Source of the DNA: an uncultured Prevotellaceae bacterium
GTDB taxonomy: Bacteria > Bacteroidota > Bacteroidia > Bacteroidales > Bacteroidaceae
Direction: 5' to 3'
DNA length: 64,000 nucleotides
Assembly: GCA_902785695.1 (NCBI GenBank)
Contig: CACZZQ010000012.1
Coordinates: forward strand, 62,001-126,000
A program made the position numbers and the translations under genes. Under the pieces are notes generated by a model that was not told the DNA's origin, did not search any database, and saw only the letters and a program-made list of their open reading frames with translations. This document shows, one piece after another, positions 8,347 to 17,525 of this stretch. How positions within the stretch are numbered: the stretch's first letter is position 1; every line of letters begins with the position of its first letter.

Positions 8347-10275
8347 GTGGAACATAAGGATCTTAAAATACTGAAAACCATCGACAACCCCAGTCAGCTA
8401 CGCTCTCTCAAACCGGATATGCTGCCACAGCTCTGTGGGGAACTGCGAGAGGACATCATCCAGGAACTGTCTGTCAATCCAGGCCATCTGGCCTCCAGTC
8501 TTGGTGTGGTGGAACTGACGGTAGCCCTGCATTATGTCTTCAACACACCGCAGGACCGCATCGTATGGGACGTAGGTCACCAGGCATACGGACATAAGAT
8601 ACTGACAGGCCGTCGTGACAGCTTTTCAACAAACAGGAAACTGCACGGCATACGCCCCTTTCCCACACCCGAGGAGAGTGAATATGACGCGTTTATCTGC
8701 GGTCATGCGTCCAACAGCATCTCGGCAGCACTCGGTATGGCAGTGGCATCCAAGGGGCGTTATAATGTCGTGGCAGTGATTGGCGACGGTGCCATGAGCG
8801 GTGGACTGGCTTTCGAGGGTTTGAACAACGTATCCAGCTCGCCCAACGACCTGCTTATCGTACTCAACGACAACGATATGTCCATCGACCGTTCCGTGGG
8901 TGGAATGAAAGAATACCTGCTGAACCTGAGCACTAACAAGACCTATAACTCACTGCGTTACAAGGCCTCCAAATGGCTCATGGAACAGGGGCTGCTGACA
9001 GAAGGACGCAAGAAAGGCATCATCCGTCTGACCAATGCCTTCAAGAGTGCAATAGCCCAGCAACAGAACATCTTCGAAGGCATGAACATCCGCTACTTCG
9101 GTCCCTTCGATGGCCATAACGTACAGGAGCTGGTACGCATCCTCAGACAGTTGAAGGACATGAAAGGTCCCAAGCTGCTGCACCTGCACACCAAGAAAGG
9201 CCACGGCTATGCGCCTGCCGAGAACTACAAGCCCGTGTGGCACGCGCCTGGCAAATTCGACCCGGACACAGGTGAACTGATTCAAAACGACAGCGAGGGT
9301 ATGCCGCCCAAGTACCAAGTGGTGTTCGGTGAGACACTCTTAGAACTGGCTCAGGCCAATCCGAAGATTGTGGGCGTGACGCCTGCCATGCCCACCGGCT
9401 GTTCTATGAATATCCCCATGAAGGTGATGCCCGACAGGATGTTCGACGTGGGCATTGCCGAGGGTCACGCTGTGACATTCTCCGCTGGTATGGCAAAGGA
9501 CGGGCTCATCCCTTTCTGTAATATCTACAGTGCTTTTGCACAGCGTGCCTACGACAACATCATTCACGATGTAGCCATCCTGAAACTGCCTGTCGTATTC
9601 TGTTTCGACCGTGCCGGACTGGTAGGTGAAGACGGACCTACACACCACGGAGCCTTCGACATGGCAGCCCTGCGTCCTATTCCTAACCTGACGATAGCCT
9701 CGCCCATGAACGAACATGAGTTGCGCAACCTGATGTACACGGCTCAACTCGATGGCAAGGGGCCCTTCGTCATCCGCTATCCACGAGGCAATGGAGTGCT
9801 GGTTGACTGGCATTGTCCGTTCGAAGAGATAAAAGTGGGTACAGGTCGCAAGTTACGCGATGGTAATGATGTGGCAGTACTCACTATCGGACCGATAGGT
9901 AATGATGTGGAGGAAGTGTTAGCCACCCTTTCGTCCCCCGAGGGGGACACTATGCCCTGCCAACAGAGGGGGGTTGCCCACTACGATATGCGCTTCCTGA
10001 AGCCTCTCGATGAGGACATTCTCCACGAAGTGGGCAAGAAGTTCAAGCGTATTGTCACCATCGAGGACGGCGTACGCAACGGTGGGCTTGGCTCTGCCGT
10101 GATGGAATGGATGAGCGACCACGGCTATGATGTCAAGATAACTCGTCTGGGCCTGCCCGACAGTTTTGTGGAACACGGAACCATCAGTGAGTTGCGCAAG
10201 ATCGTTGGACTGGATCACGAATCGATTATGAAAGCCATTGTAGCCCCCTCGGGGGCAGAAGGGGGGGCTCAATGA
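8347..10275 (+). CDS. dxs: 1-deoxy-D-xylulose-5-phosphate synthase
   Basis: This enzyme condenses pyruvate and glyceraldehyde 3-phosphate in the first step of the MEP isoprenoid pathway and also feeds thiamine and pyridoxal synthesis (642 aa, normal length). The thiamine diphosphate motif [16 protein letters not shown] is near residue 145, and the transketolase-like domain follows with [12 protein letters not shown] and [16 protein letters not shown]. The start is GTG, preceded by the promoter at 8291-8322. Two GC-rich palindromes have entered the coding region: one gives [11 protein letters not shown] near residue 530, and another supplies the C-terminal tail [10 protein letters not shown]. 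The stop overlaps the trkA start (ATGA). Confidence 0.97.
   Translation: MEHKDLKILKTIDNPSQLRSLKPDMLPQLCGELREDIIQELSVNPGHLASSLGVVELTVALHYVFNTPQDRIVWDVGHQAYGHKILTGRRDSFSTNRKLHGIRPFPTPEESEYDAFICGHASNSISAALGMAVASKGRYNVVAVIGDGAMSGGLAFEGLNNVSSSPNDLLIVLNDNDMSIDRSVGGMKEYLLNLSTNKTYNSLRYKASKWLMEQGLLTEGRKKGIIRLTNAFKSAIAQQQNIFEGMNIRYFGPFDGHNVQELVRILRQLKDMKGPKLLHLHTKKGHGYAPAENYKPVWHAPGKFDPDTGELIQNDSEGMPPKYQVVFGETLLELAQANPKIVGVTPAMPTGCSMNIPMKVMPDRMFDVGIAEGHAVTFSAGMAKDGLIPFCNIYSAFAQRAYDNIIHDVAILKLPVVFCFDRAGLVGEDGPTHHGAFDMAALRPIPNLTIASPMNEHELRNLMYTAQLDGKGPFVIRYPRGNGVLVDWHCPFEEIKVGTGRKLRDGNDVAVLTIGPIGNDVEEVLATLSSPEGDTMPCQQRGVAHYDMRFLKPLDEDILHEVGKKFKRIVTIEDGVRNGGLGSAVMEWMSDHGYDVKITRLGLPDSFVEHGTISELRKIVGLDHESIMKAIVAPSGAEGGAQ
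9932..9950. repeat. GC-rich palindrome inside dxs (SSPEGDT type)
   Basis: GTCCCCCGAGGGGGAC is a perfect 16-bp palindrome, read in frame as SSPEGDT. The same peptide from the same element occurs in parC and in the AAA ATPase gene. Confidence 0.9.
10242..10271. repeat. GC-rich palindrome at the 3' end of dxs
   Basis: GCCCCCTCGGGGGC followed by a G-rich tail encodes the last residues of Dxs ([10 protein letters not shown]) and abuts the trkA start codon, so it probably also contributes the trkA ribosome binding region. Confidence 0.85.
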
Positions 10276-11630
10276 AAGTAGTCATAGCTGGTGCTGGAGC
10301 CGTAGGAAGACACCTGTCGAGACTTCTCTCTACAGAAAATCACGACTGCGTTCTTATCGATGACGACGAGGAGCGTCTGGGCGGCATGGATTCCAACTAC
10401 GACATCATGGCCGTGAACGCCTCGCCAACCAGTATCAAGGCACTGAAAGATGCTGGTGTGGGCAGTGCCGACCTCTTCGTTGGCGTTACCCGCTATGAGA
10501 GTCGTAACATCACAGCCTGCACACTGGCTCACGCCCTCGGTGCGAAGAAGACTGTAGCCCGTATCGACAACTATGAATACCTGTCACCACAAAACCAGCC
10601 TTTCTTCCATGATCTTGGCATCGACTCACTGGTCTACCCCGAGGTGCTGGCAGCTACCGATATCATCAACGGTCTGAAACTGTCGTGGGTACGCCAACGA
10701 TGGGACGTGCATGATGGTGCGCTGGTTCTCTTAGGCATCAAACTTCGCGAGGGCTGTGAAATCCTCAATCAGCCTCTGAAAGACCTTTGCGGACCTGACG
10801 ACCCGTATCATATCGTGGCCATCAAGCGCAACGACGACACCATCATCCCCGGTGGTATGGACGAGCTACAGCTCCACGACCTGGCTTATTTCATGACCAC
10901 CAGCGAATATATCCCTTATATCCGCAAGATTGTGGGCAAAGAGCATTACGAGGACGTACACAACGTCATCATCATGGGTGGTGGAAAGACGGCAGTGAGG
11001 GCCACATTGACAATGCCCGACTATATGAATGCAAAGATTATCGAAATCGATGCTGCACGTTGCGAGCGACTGAACCAGCTCCTGGCCAGCAATGATGCCA
11101 TGGTGATTCACGGTGACGGGCGCGACCTGGGTCTGCTCAACGAAGAGGGCATCAAACACACGCAGGCTTTCGTGGCCCTGACAGGCAATGCCGAGACAAA
11201 CATCCTGGCCTGCCTGACCGCCAAGAAACTGGGTGTACGCAAGACGGTGGCCATGGTCGAGAACCTGGATTATGTCAGTATGGCAGAAGGGCTTGACATC
11301 GGCACCATTATCAACAAGAAGACGGTGGCTGCCAGCCATATCTTCCAGATGATGCTCAAGGCCGATGTCAGGAATATGCGCTCGCTAATGATGGTCGAGG
11401 CCGACGTAGCCGAGTTTGTGGCAACCGAAAGCTCGAAGGTTACGAAGAAGCCCGTGAAAGACCTGGGACTCCCCTTTGGTATCACCATCGGTGGACTGGT
11501 ACGCGATGGCAAAGGCTTCCTCGTCAACGGTAACACGCAAATTGTACCTGGCGACTCCGTCATGGTGTTCTGCCATAAGCACCAACTTGACAAAGCCGAG
11601 AAATTCTTCAAGAAGTCTCTTCTCTTCTAA
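10272..11630 (+). CDS. trkA: Trk system potassium uptake protein TrkA
   Basis: This cytoplasmic NAD(H)-binding regulatory subunit gates the TrkH potassium channel. The 452-aa protein has two RCK units: a first Rossmann fold [18 protein letters not shown] at residues 3-20 with acidic strand end DDDEERL, and a second at about residues 233-250 ([16 protein letters not shown]). Each is followed by a TrkA-C domain. It overlaps dxs by 4 bp and ends 2 bp before trkH, so dxs-trkA-trkH is one transcription unit. Confidence 0.96.
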   Translation: MKVVIAGAGAVGRHLSRLLSTENHDCVLIDDDEERLGGMDSNYDIMAVNASPTSIKALKDAGVGSADLFVGVTRYESRNITACTLAHALGAKKTVARIDNYEYLSPQNQPFFHDLGIDSLVYPEVLAATDIINGLKLSWVRQRWDVHDGALVLLGIKLREGCEILNQPLKDLCGPDDPYHIVAIKRNDDTIIPGGMDELQLHDLAYFMTTSEYIPYIRKIVGKEHYEDVHNVIIMGGGKTAVRATLTMPDYMNAKIIEIDAARCERLNQLLASNDAMVIHGDGRDLGLLNEEGIKHTQAFVALTGNAETNILACLTAKKLGVRKTVAMVENLDYVSMAEGLDIGTIINKKTVAASHIFQMMLKADVRNMRSLMMVEADVAEFVATESSKVTKKPVKDLGLPFGITIGGLVRDGKGFLVNGNTQIVPGDSVMVFCHKHQLDKAEKFFKKSLLF

Positions 11631-11632
11631 GC

Positions 11633-13087
11633 ATGATCAACTTCCGCATCATATCCAAGATCCTGGGTTCGCTGCTTTTCATCGAGGGCTTTTTTATGGC
11701 CTGTTGTCTGGCTATGGCGTTCTCGTTTCATGAAGACGACGAACTGGCCTTTATGACATCTACGATATTGACGTTTGGAGGTGCATTTATTTTCCTGTTT
11801 TTTGGACATGAGGCTGAGAACTCCCTGAGTCGTCGCGATGCATACGTGGTGGTGACGCTCACATGGGTGGTGTTCTCATTCTTCGGGATGTTTCCCTTCC
11901 TGATTCACGGCTCATTGAACAATATCACCGATGCCTATTTTGAGACCATGTCAGGTTTCACCACCACGGGAGCCACTATCATTGATGATGTAGAGTCATT
12001 GCCCCACGGTCTGCTTTTCTGGCGCTCGCTGATGCAATGGATAGGCGGACTGGGAATCGTATTCTTCACCGTAGCGCTGTTGCCACAGTTGGTAGGCGGT
12101 AGTGTCAAAGTGTTTGCTGCAGAGGCAACGGGACCGATGCGCTCGAAGATGCATCCTCGCCTGAGTACCACAGCGAAATGGATCTGGAGTATCTACGTGT
12201 TGCTCACCATAGCCTGTGCCCTGTCGTTCTGGTTGGCAGGCATGAACTGGTTTGATGCCACCAACTACTCCATGTCCACCACAGCCACAGGCGGTTTCTC
12301 CACTCACAACGGCACCATCTTCCTCGCCTCGCCGCTCATCGAATATCTGGCCATCTTGTTCCAGTTCCTGGCAGGCATCAACTTCACCTTATTATATATG
12401 GCCCTGTTCAAATGGAAAATGGGCAGTCTGTTCCGCAACTCCGAGTTCAAGATGTATATTATTACAATCCTTATTGCTACGGCATGGATTATGTACCTCT
12501 TGCTCACCCGTTTGGACTATGACTTTGAGGAAGCTTTCCGTTCAGCGTTGTTCCAAGTGGTATCGTTTATCACCACCACAGGACTGAGCAACACCGATGC
12601 TGGCGCATGGCCGCATATCACATGGATTATACTGATGTTCCTGATGTTCACGGGAGCCTGTTCAGGGAGTACTACCGGTGGATTCAAAAGCATCCGTGTG
12701 CTGATGCTGCTGAAGGTGTTGCGCAACGAGTTACGCCATATCATCCATCCCAATGCCGTATTGCCCGTAAAGCTATCGGGCCAAAGTATTCCGCAGAGCC
12801 GCCTTGTGACGTTGCTGGCCCTGTTCACCCTCTATGTAATTGCCCTCCTGCTAGTATTCACCGTCATGATAGTATCAGGCATCGACATCACCAATGCAGC
12901 CACCATCGCCCTGAGTCTCATCAGCAACGTAGGCGCAGGCCTCGACACCAACATGGGACCACAGATGTCGTGGGCCGACCTCTCCGATGGCATCAAATGG
13001 CTCTGCTCATTCCTCATGCTCGTAGGTCGTCTGGAAATTGTTGCCGTCTTGGTTCTCTTCACCCGTGCCTTTTGGAAAGAGAACTGA
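11633..13087 (+). CDS. trkH: Trk system potassium uptake protein TrkH
   Basis: This is the integral membrane ion-conducting subunit of the Trk potassium transporter (484 aa). The repeated pore-helix/filter segments typical of SKT transporters are visible: SGFTTTGATII (near residue 105), STTATGGFSTHNG, SFITTTGLSNTDAG and SNVGAGLDTNMGP, each containing the selectivity glycine. About ten hydrophobic segments flank them. It directly follows trkA. Its last 81 bp overlap, in convergent orientation, the 3' end of the DUF4435 gene. Confidence 0.96.
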   Translation: MINFRIISKILGSLLFIEGFFMACCLAMAFSFHEDDELAFMTSTILTFGGAFIFLFFGHEAENSLSRRDAYVVVTLTWVVFSFFGMFPFLIHGSLNNITDAYFETMSGFTTTGATIIDDVESLPHGLLFWRSLMQWIGGLGIVFFTVALLPQLVGGSVKVFAAEATGPMRSKMHPRLSTTAKWIWSIYVLLTIACALSFWLAGMNWFDATNYSMSTTATGGFSTHNGTIFLASPLIEYLAILFQFLAGINFTLLYMALFKWKMGSLFRNSEFKMYIITILIATAWIMYLLLTRLDYDFEEAFRSALFQVVSFITTTGLSNTDAGAWPHITWIILMFLMFTGACSGSTTGGFKSIRVLMLLKVLRNELRHIIHPNAVLPVKLSGQSIPQSRLVTLLALFTLYVIALLLVFTVMIVSGIDITNAATIALSLISNVGAGLDTNMGPQMSWADLSDGIKWLCSFLMLVGRLEIVAVLVLFTRAFWKEN

Positions 13088-14083
13088 CCTTTCTTCACTC
13101 AGATATTTTGCTATATCTTCCTGCAACTGGAGAAAACGGTCAGAAGACATATATCCCGTATTCTTCTTAAGCATCGATTTGACATCCTGCTGCGAGTTCT
13201 CGTAACAGGACATCTCATTGCGCTTCTGGGTTCTGTGAGCCTGAGAGTGGTATATTTCGCTTTGTCGTTCTTGCCGCAACAGGTTGCACACTTTCGTCAG
13301 GATAGGTGCCGCCACCGTGTCGAAGAGATGGTGGCCCTGCACATAGAGATAGGTTGTCTGAGGGGTGACACCTAATGCCAGGATGTCGTTCTTCACCTTC
13401 AGGTAGGCTTCCTTGTTATTGGGGAACTGGCGTTGCAGTTCGCGAATCTTCGTTCCCACCTTACGCCGGATATTAGAGATTGACACCTCCGGATTCTGCA
13501 CGGTAAAGCCACCGGGGTCTGTGATACGGTTGAAATCCGACAACGAGAAGCGACCATGATGCCCCGTGCGATAGGCCCATACCGACCAGACGAAGAGCGG
13601 GAAGCAAGCCTCACTGAACAGTCGGAAGTATTCCGTAAAGTCAAAGATGCGATGGTCGTTGAGCGTCACCGCCACACATACATCATGCAACGACGGTGCA
13701 TAGCACTGGTAGTTCTCTATGGCATAGACGTATGTATGGAACACATAAGGACTATTGACAACACGACGCGACTGTTCTGTGGCTCCCTGCATCAGGTAGT
13801 CGTAATCGGCATCAACACAAGCAATCATATCCGGTCCCACATGCTCGCCCACGAAATTCATCAGCACCGACTTCTTGCCACGGGTAAGATTGGCCTTCGA
13901 CGGTAACATCACCTCAAAATAGCGATGCTCATTCTCAAAGCGGCTTAATACCGTACGCCAGAAATAAATATCATCATAGCTCTCAACGTAGGCCACAATC
14001 CTACGTCGAGTCGCCTTCCCCTTCAAGGCATTGGCAGCCTCAAAGTATTGGCTGTTGATATTGTCTCTCAGGCGACTATACAT
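13007..14083 (-). CDS. DUF4435 (TOPRIM-like) effector of a PARIS-like ATPase pair
   Basis: The 358-aa product matches the DUF4435 family. It has an acidic TOPRIM-type triad: YVESYDDIYFW near residue 32 (Glu), CVDADYDYL (DxD) and YAIENYQCY (Glu). In the known PARIS defence system the DUF4435 protein AriB is a TOPRIM-fold nuclease held inactive by the ATPase AriA. Here an AAA ATPase gene lies 5 bp upstream. I use ATG 14083 because the more upstream in-frame start is TTG. The C-terminal 27 residues are encoded opposite the end of trkH. Alternatively this may be a housekeeping OLD-like pair; the defence role is an inference from family and pairing. Confidence 0.8.
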   Translation of the reverse strand: MYSRLRDNINSQYFEAANALKGKATRRRIVAYVESYDDIYFWRTVLSRFENEHRYFEVMLPSKANLTRGKKSVLMNFVGEHVGPDMIACVDADYDYLMQGATEQSRRVVNSPYVFHTYVYAIENYQCYAPSLHDVCVAVTLNDHRIFDFTEYFRLFSEACFPLFVWSVWAYRTGHHGRFSLSDFNRITDPGGFTVQNPEVSISNIRRKVGTKIRELQRQFPNNKEAYLKVKNDILALGVTPQTTYLYVQGHHLFDTVAAPILTKVCNLLRQERQSEIYHSQAHRTQKRNEMSCYENSQQDVKSMLKKNTGYMSSDRFLQLQEDIAKYLSEERSVLFPKGTGEENQDGNNFQTTYEHEE

Positions 14084-14088
14084 AAATC

Positions 14089-14943
14089 TCAAACCGTAAT
14101 ATCCTCTACCTCTGTGACCCTATCTATCCATCCGTTCATCACCACGGCCGGCGAGTGGGTAGTCAGTATAATCTGTACATGAGGATTCAGTTCCAGGATG
14201 AGGTCGATGAGCCGCTTCTGCCATTCTATATGCAGGCTCACCTCAGGTTCATCCATAAACAGTACGTATGGCTGGTCATCCTGTACCAATACGGTGAGCA
14301 ATATGGCCAACAACTGTTTCTCTCCACTGGACAACTGATAAGGCACCAGCACCTCGCCTATCTGGGTGAACCTTATTTCGTTTTCCGTACGCACGATACG
14401 CTTTCCTGTATCTGCAAAGAGCTCGTCAACCATATCCTGAAAACGAGTCTTCTTCTGCGACAGCTGCTGGGCGGCATCGGTATGTCCCTGTTGCAGTTGC
14501 TCAATGATGCGGTTACCTATGTTCACCTGATAATCCAAATATTTACGCTGCAGGTTATATAACTGGATGTCGAGCAGGGAAAAGCCCCCCCTACTGCCCC
14601 CGAGGGGGCCTCTCATGATTTCAGTGACAGGAACAATAGTGTCCCCCTCGGGGGACGAAGGGGAGGCAAACAGGTTGGAGTCCAGCGAACGAATCATATC
14701 GTAGCGAATCCATTTACAGTCCTCAGGGAAAACCTCCAGGTGCACGCCCTTCAACATATGACTGGGAAACTCACCACCGGCAGCCAGTCCCTTAACCACC
14801 TTATTTAATATAGTACTCTTTCCCACACCGTTGATGCCACTCAGGATATTCACCTGCGGGTCTAATTCCCAAACGATGTGCTTCTTTCCGCTCCACAGGG
14901 AATCAATCTCTATCTTCTTGATATAGTCTGCGTACTTCTGCAT
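14089..14943 (-). CDS. AAA (AAA_15/SMC-like) ATPase paired with DUF4435
   Basis: This is an ABC-type AAA ATPase of about 284 aa. Walker A is GINGVGKST, the ABC signature-like motif YQLSSGEKQLLAIL, Walker B VLFMDEPEVSLH, and the switch histidine is in LTTHSPAVV. This is the composition of AriA-like ATPases. The frame extends to 15027, but a -7 element TATATTTG on the minus strand (14974-14967) lies downstream of that start, so MQKYADYIKK at 14943 is the better start. Between residues about 92 and 121 two GC-rich palindromes encode SSPEGDT and RGPLGGSRGG, inserted between the Walker A and signature motifs. The 3' end is 5 bp from the DUF4435 start. Confidence 0.82.
   Translation of the reverse strand: MQKYADYIKKIEIDSLWSGKKHIVWELDPQVNILSGINGVGKSTILNKVVKGLAAGGEFPSHMLKGVHLEVFPEDCKWIRYDMIRSLDSNLFASPSSPEGDTIVPVTEIMRGPLGGSRGGFSLLDIQLYNLQRKYLDYQVNIGNRIIEQLQQGHTDAAQQLSQKKTRFQDMVDELFADTGKRIVRTENEIRFTQIGEVLVPYQLSSGEKQLLAILLTVLVQDDQPYVLFMDEPEVSLHIEWQKRLIDLILELNPHVQIILTTHSPAVVMNGWIDRVTEVEDITV
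14583..14668. repeat. Pair of GC-rich palindromes inside the AAA ATPase gene
   Basis: GCCCCCGAGGGGGC and GTCCCCCTCGGGGGAC lie about 37 bp apart and are read in frame as RGPLGGSRGG and SSPEGDT. A matching pair occurs in parC at 23130-23215, which suggests the unit that inserts is a two-palindrome element. Confidence 0.88.
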
Positions 14944-14966
14944 AGTTAAAGGTCTTTTATTGTCGG

Positions 14967-14974
14967 CAAATATA
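14967..14974 (-). promoter_or_regulatory. -7 element before the AAA ATPase gene
   Basis: TATATTTG followed by CCGAC on the minus strand matches TAnnTTTG and lies 24 bp before ATG 14943. It decides the start choice. The -33 region is not clear. Confidence 0.5.
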
Positions 14975-15093
14975 CGATTATTTTCCGATATGACACCTAT
15001 CCGTGAATACATTTTTTTCTCAAACAAATGTTAAATAATGCGACATGACCCCATTTTCTTTATTCTTCATTCTTCATTCTTAATTAAATATAG

Positions 15094-15101
15094 TAATTTT
15101 G
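15094..15101 (+). promoter_or_regulatory. -7 element of the tRNA-Val promoter
   Basis: TAATTTTG followed by CAGC lies 19 bp before the tRNA gene. A heptamer-type repeat (TTCATTC x2-3, 15062-15080) sits just upstream. Confidence 0.5.
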
Positions 15102-15119
15102 CAGCCGCAAAGAAAAAAG

Positions 15120-15193
15120 GTCGGCATAGCTCAGTTGGTTAGAGTATCACCTTGACATGGTGGGGGTCCTTGGTCCGAATCCAAGTGTCGACA
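15120..15193 (+). tRNA. tRNA-Val (anticodon GAC)
   Basis: A full cloverleaf can be drawn: acceptor 15120-15126 with 15186-15192 (one G-U), D arm GCTC/GAGT with loop AGTTGGTTA, anticodon stem TCACC/GGTGG with loop TTGACAT (anticodon GAC at 15154-15156), five-base variable loop, T stem CTTGG/CCAAG. The discriminator is A and CCA is not encoded. The T loop reads TCCGAAT, so position 55, normally T (pseudouridine), is C. This is unusual for a working elongator tRNA. A strong hairpin terminator follows at 15221-15264. Confidence 0.9.
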
Positions 15194-15220
15194 CTGAAAA
15201 AACACACTGCATTTTATCAG

Positions 15221-15264
15221 AATGATGGTCGGAGATCTTGCGATTCCGACCATCATTCATTTTT
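15221..15264 (+). terminator. Rho-independent terminator after tRNA-Val
   Basis: AATGATGGTCGGA and TCCGACCATCATT form a perfect 13-bp stem, followed by CATTTTTG. It separates the tRNA from the convergent FKBP gene. Confidence 0.85.
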
Positions 15265-15298
15265 GTTCCTGCAAAATTATAGCTATTATTTAATTTGT

Positions 15299-15901
15299 TT
15301 ACCGCCAAGGCTTCATGACTTGACCGGCAGGACTCACATCAAGGAGCGTCACTTCGAAGATGAGTACGCTATATCCGGGTATCTTTGTGCTGCCGCTTAC
15401 GCCATAGCCCAGCTCGCTGGGTATATAGATGCGCCAATGGTCACCCACAGTCATGTGCTGAAGGGCTGTGGAATAGCCATCAATCATGTTACTTACCAAC
15501 TGGCGTGAGGTGTAAGCCCTCTTCACGGAATACTCGCCATTGACTGTACCATCGAACACATAGCCTTGGGAATAGGACTTCGACGGGAGAAGGCGTCCCT
15601 GATAAATCACACGGACAGAGTCGGTGAAATTGGGCATTACCGTGCTCTCACCACTATGGTCAATCTTTTTGACATAGACATATTCGGAAGCCTTTCCCTC
15701 AGTTGTCTGGTCGAGCGAATATTTCTTATACCTCTCCCAACCGCCATTCTGCATGGAGTCGGTTGCAATCGAAGCCAGGAACAGCTCGTTACGAGCCTGC
15801 CAATTGGCGTACTCTTCTTCCCCGGTGTTTTCCTCGCTGCATGACGACAGGCCGCAAAGGCCCATCGTCATAGCGAACATATATACGAAAGACTTTTTCA
15901 T
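15299..15901 (-). CDS. FKBP-type peptidyl-prolyl cis-trans isomerase, lipoprotein
   Basis: The 200-aa protein begins with a lipoprotein signal (MKKSFVYMFAMTMGLCGLSSC, lipobox cysteine at residue 21). It carries an FKBP domain in the C-terminal half: VRVIYQGRLLPSKSYSQGYVFDGT, then YSTALQHMTVGDHWRIYIPSELGYG and VLIFEVTLLDV. It should speed up proline isomerisation of periplasmic or outer-membrane proteins from a membrane anchor. The start codon directly abuts the glyS stop, so the two genes are co-transcribed. Confidence 0.92.
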   Translation of the reverse strand: MKKSFVYMFAMTMGLCGLSSCSEENTGEEEYANWQARNELFLASIATDSMQNGGWERYKKYSLDQTTEGKASEYVYVKKIDHSGESTVMPNFTDSVRVIYQGRLLPSKSYSQGYVFDGTVNGEYSVKRAYTSRQLVSNMIDGYSTALQHMTVGDHWRIYIPSELGYGVSGSTKIPGYSVLIFEVTLLDVSPAGQVMKPWR

Positions 15902-17338
15902 TTACTGCAGTTTCTTCAACAGGCTTGCGATGCTCACCTTGTCTTCGATAATCGAGTTCAGCTCGCTGATCTTCACACGCTCCTGCTCCATGGTATCACG
16001 GAAACGCAGGGTGACGCAACCGTCGTTCAGCGTGTCGTGGTCAACGGTGACGCAGTACGGTGTACCAATGGCATCCTGACGGCGATAGCGCTTACCGATA
16101 GAATCCTTCTCGTCGTACTGGCAATTGAAATGGAACTTGAGCTGGTCGATAATCTCGCGAGCCTTCTCGGGCAGACCGTCTTTCTTCACCAGAGGCATCA
16201 CAGCGCACTTCACAGGAGCCAAGGCTGCGGGCAACTTCAGCACTACGCGAGTCTCACCATTTTCCAGCTTCTCCTCCTCGTAAGCATGACACATGATAGA
16301 GAGGAACATACGGTCAACACCAATAGAGGTCTCGATGACATACGGGGTGTAGCTCTCGTTGGTCTGAGGATCGAAGTACTTGATGCTCTTACCAGAATAT
16401 TTCTCGTGCTGGCTTAAGTCAAAGTTCGTACGAGAGTGGATACCTTCCACCTCCTTGAATCCGAATGGCATCTTGAACTCGATATCTGTGGCTGCGTTAG
16501 CATAGTGGGCCAGCTTGTCATGATCGTGGAAACGATAGTTCTCAGCACCAAAGCCCAGAGCCTGGTGCCACTTCATACGGGTTTCCTTCCACTTGGGGAA
16601 CCACTCCAGCTCAGTACCGGGATGTACGAAGAACTGCATCTCCATCTGTTCGAACTCACGCATACGGAAGATGAACTGACGGGCCACGATCTCGTTACGG
16701 AAAGCCTTACCAATCTGGGCGATTCCGAAAGGAATCTTCATGCGACCAGTCTTCTGCACGTTCAGGTAATTAACAAAAATACCCTGAGCCGTCTCAGGAC
16801 GCAGGTAGATCTTCATCGAAGCATCGGCTGAGGCACCCATCTCCGTCGAGAACATCAGGTTGAACTGACGCACGTCGGTCCAGTTGCGCGTACCGCTAAT
16901 AGGACAAACAATCTCCTCGTCGAGGATAATCTGCTTCAGCTCGTCGAGGTCTGGTCCCTGCATGGCAGCAGCATAGCGAGCATGGAGTGCATCGCGTTTT
17001 TCCTTGGTTTCCTTCACACGCTCACTGGTCTCCAAATACTTAGCCTCATCAAAGCTGTCGCCAAAACGCTTGCGAGCCTTCTCCACTTCCTTCTGGATCT
17101 TCTCGTCGTACTTGGCAATCTGATCTTCGATCAGCACGTCAGCACGATAGCGCTTCTTTGAGTCGCGGTTGTCAATCAGGGGATCATTGAAGGCATCAAC
17201 GTGACCAGAAGCCTTCCATATCGTCGGGTGCATAAAGATGGCGCTGTCGATACCCACGATATTCTCGTGGAGCATCGTCATGGCCTTCCACCAGTACTGC
17301 TTAATGTTAAATCTCACTTGAGGGGAACACAAAGCCAT
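15902..17338 (-). CDS. glyS: Glycyl-tRNA synthetase, truncated by a 5' deletion with frameshift
   Basis: This is the class II (alpha2-type) synthetase that charges tRNA-Gly. The body is intact from NIKQYWWKAMTMLHENIVGID onward, with motif 2 FRNEIVARQFIFRMREFEQMEMQ, motif 3 ETSIGVDRMFLSIM and a C-terminal anticodon-binding domain. The normal N-terminus MAQEDVFKKIVSHC is encoded at 17387, but that frame stops at 17307 after SSEI. About 20 codons (the segment that usually holds YDYG and GVELKN) are missing and the frame shifts. What remains open is 478 aa from ATG 17338, which lacks the motif 1 region. Either the gene is damaged or the assembly is wrong here; an essential single-copy gene makes an error likely. 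Confidence 0.85.
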   Translation of the reverse strand: MALCSPQVRFNIKQYWWKAMTMLHENIVGIDSAIFMHPTIWKASGHVDAFNDPLIDNRDSKKRYRADVLIEDQIAKYDEKIQKEVEKARKRFGDSFDEAKYLETSERVKETKEKRDALHARYAAAMQGPDLDELKQIILDEEIVCPISGTRNWTDVRQFNLMFSTEMGASADASMKIYLRPETAQGIFVNYLNVQKTGRMKIPFGIAQIGKAFRNEIVARQFIFRMREFEQMEMQFFVHPGTELEWFPKWKETRMKWHQALGFGAENYRFHDHDKLAHYANAATDIEFKMPFGFKEVEGIHSRTNFDLSQHEKYSGKSIKYFDPQTNESYTPYVIETSIGVDRMFLSIMCHAYEEEKLENGETRVVLKLPAALAPVKCAVMPLVKKDGLPEKAREIIDQLKFHFNCQYDEKDSIGKRYRRQDAIGTPYCVTVDHDTLNDGCVTLRFRDTMEQERVKISELNSIIEDKVSIASLLKKLQ

Positions 17339-17387
17339 ACTCCTTACAGTGGCTCACGATCTTCTTAAATACATCTTCTTGTGCCAT
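17307..17387 (-). pseudogene. glyS: Original 5' end of glyS, out of frame
   Basis: ATG at 17387 opens a 26-codon frame, MAQEDVFKKIVSHCKEYGFV followed by FPSSEI and a stop. This is exactly the expected N-terminus of Bacteroidota GlyRS. The deletion junction is at about 17305-17310, where ATTTA joins ACATTAAG. Confidence 0.85.
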
Positions 17388-17416
17388 AATTCTTGTTGAT
17401 TTCTAAAATTTGCGTG

Positions 17417-17424
17417 CAAAGGTA
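17417..17424 (-). promoter_or_regulatory. -7 element of the glyS promoter
   Basis: TACCTTTG followed by GCACGC on the minus strand, 30 bp before the original glyS start at 17387, which supports 17387 as the ancestral start. Confidence 0.65.
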
Positions 17425-17444
17425 CAAAAATATTTGATAATTGC

Positions 17445-17475
17445 TTGTTTTTTCTGAAGAAAAAGCGTAATTTTG
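17445..17475 (+). promoter_or_regulatory. Promoter of the secreted modular protein gene
   Basis: TTG (17445-17447), 20 bp of spacer, then TAATTTTG (17468-17475). The gene starts 50 bp further on. It is divergent from the glyS promoter. Confidence 0.65.
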
Positions 17476-17525
17476 CAACTGTTTTACAATATATAACTAA
17501 ATACAACTAACTAAAAATTAAACAC

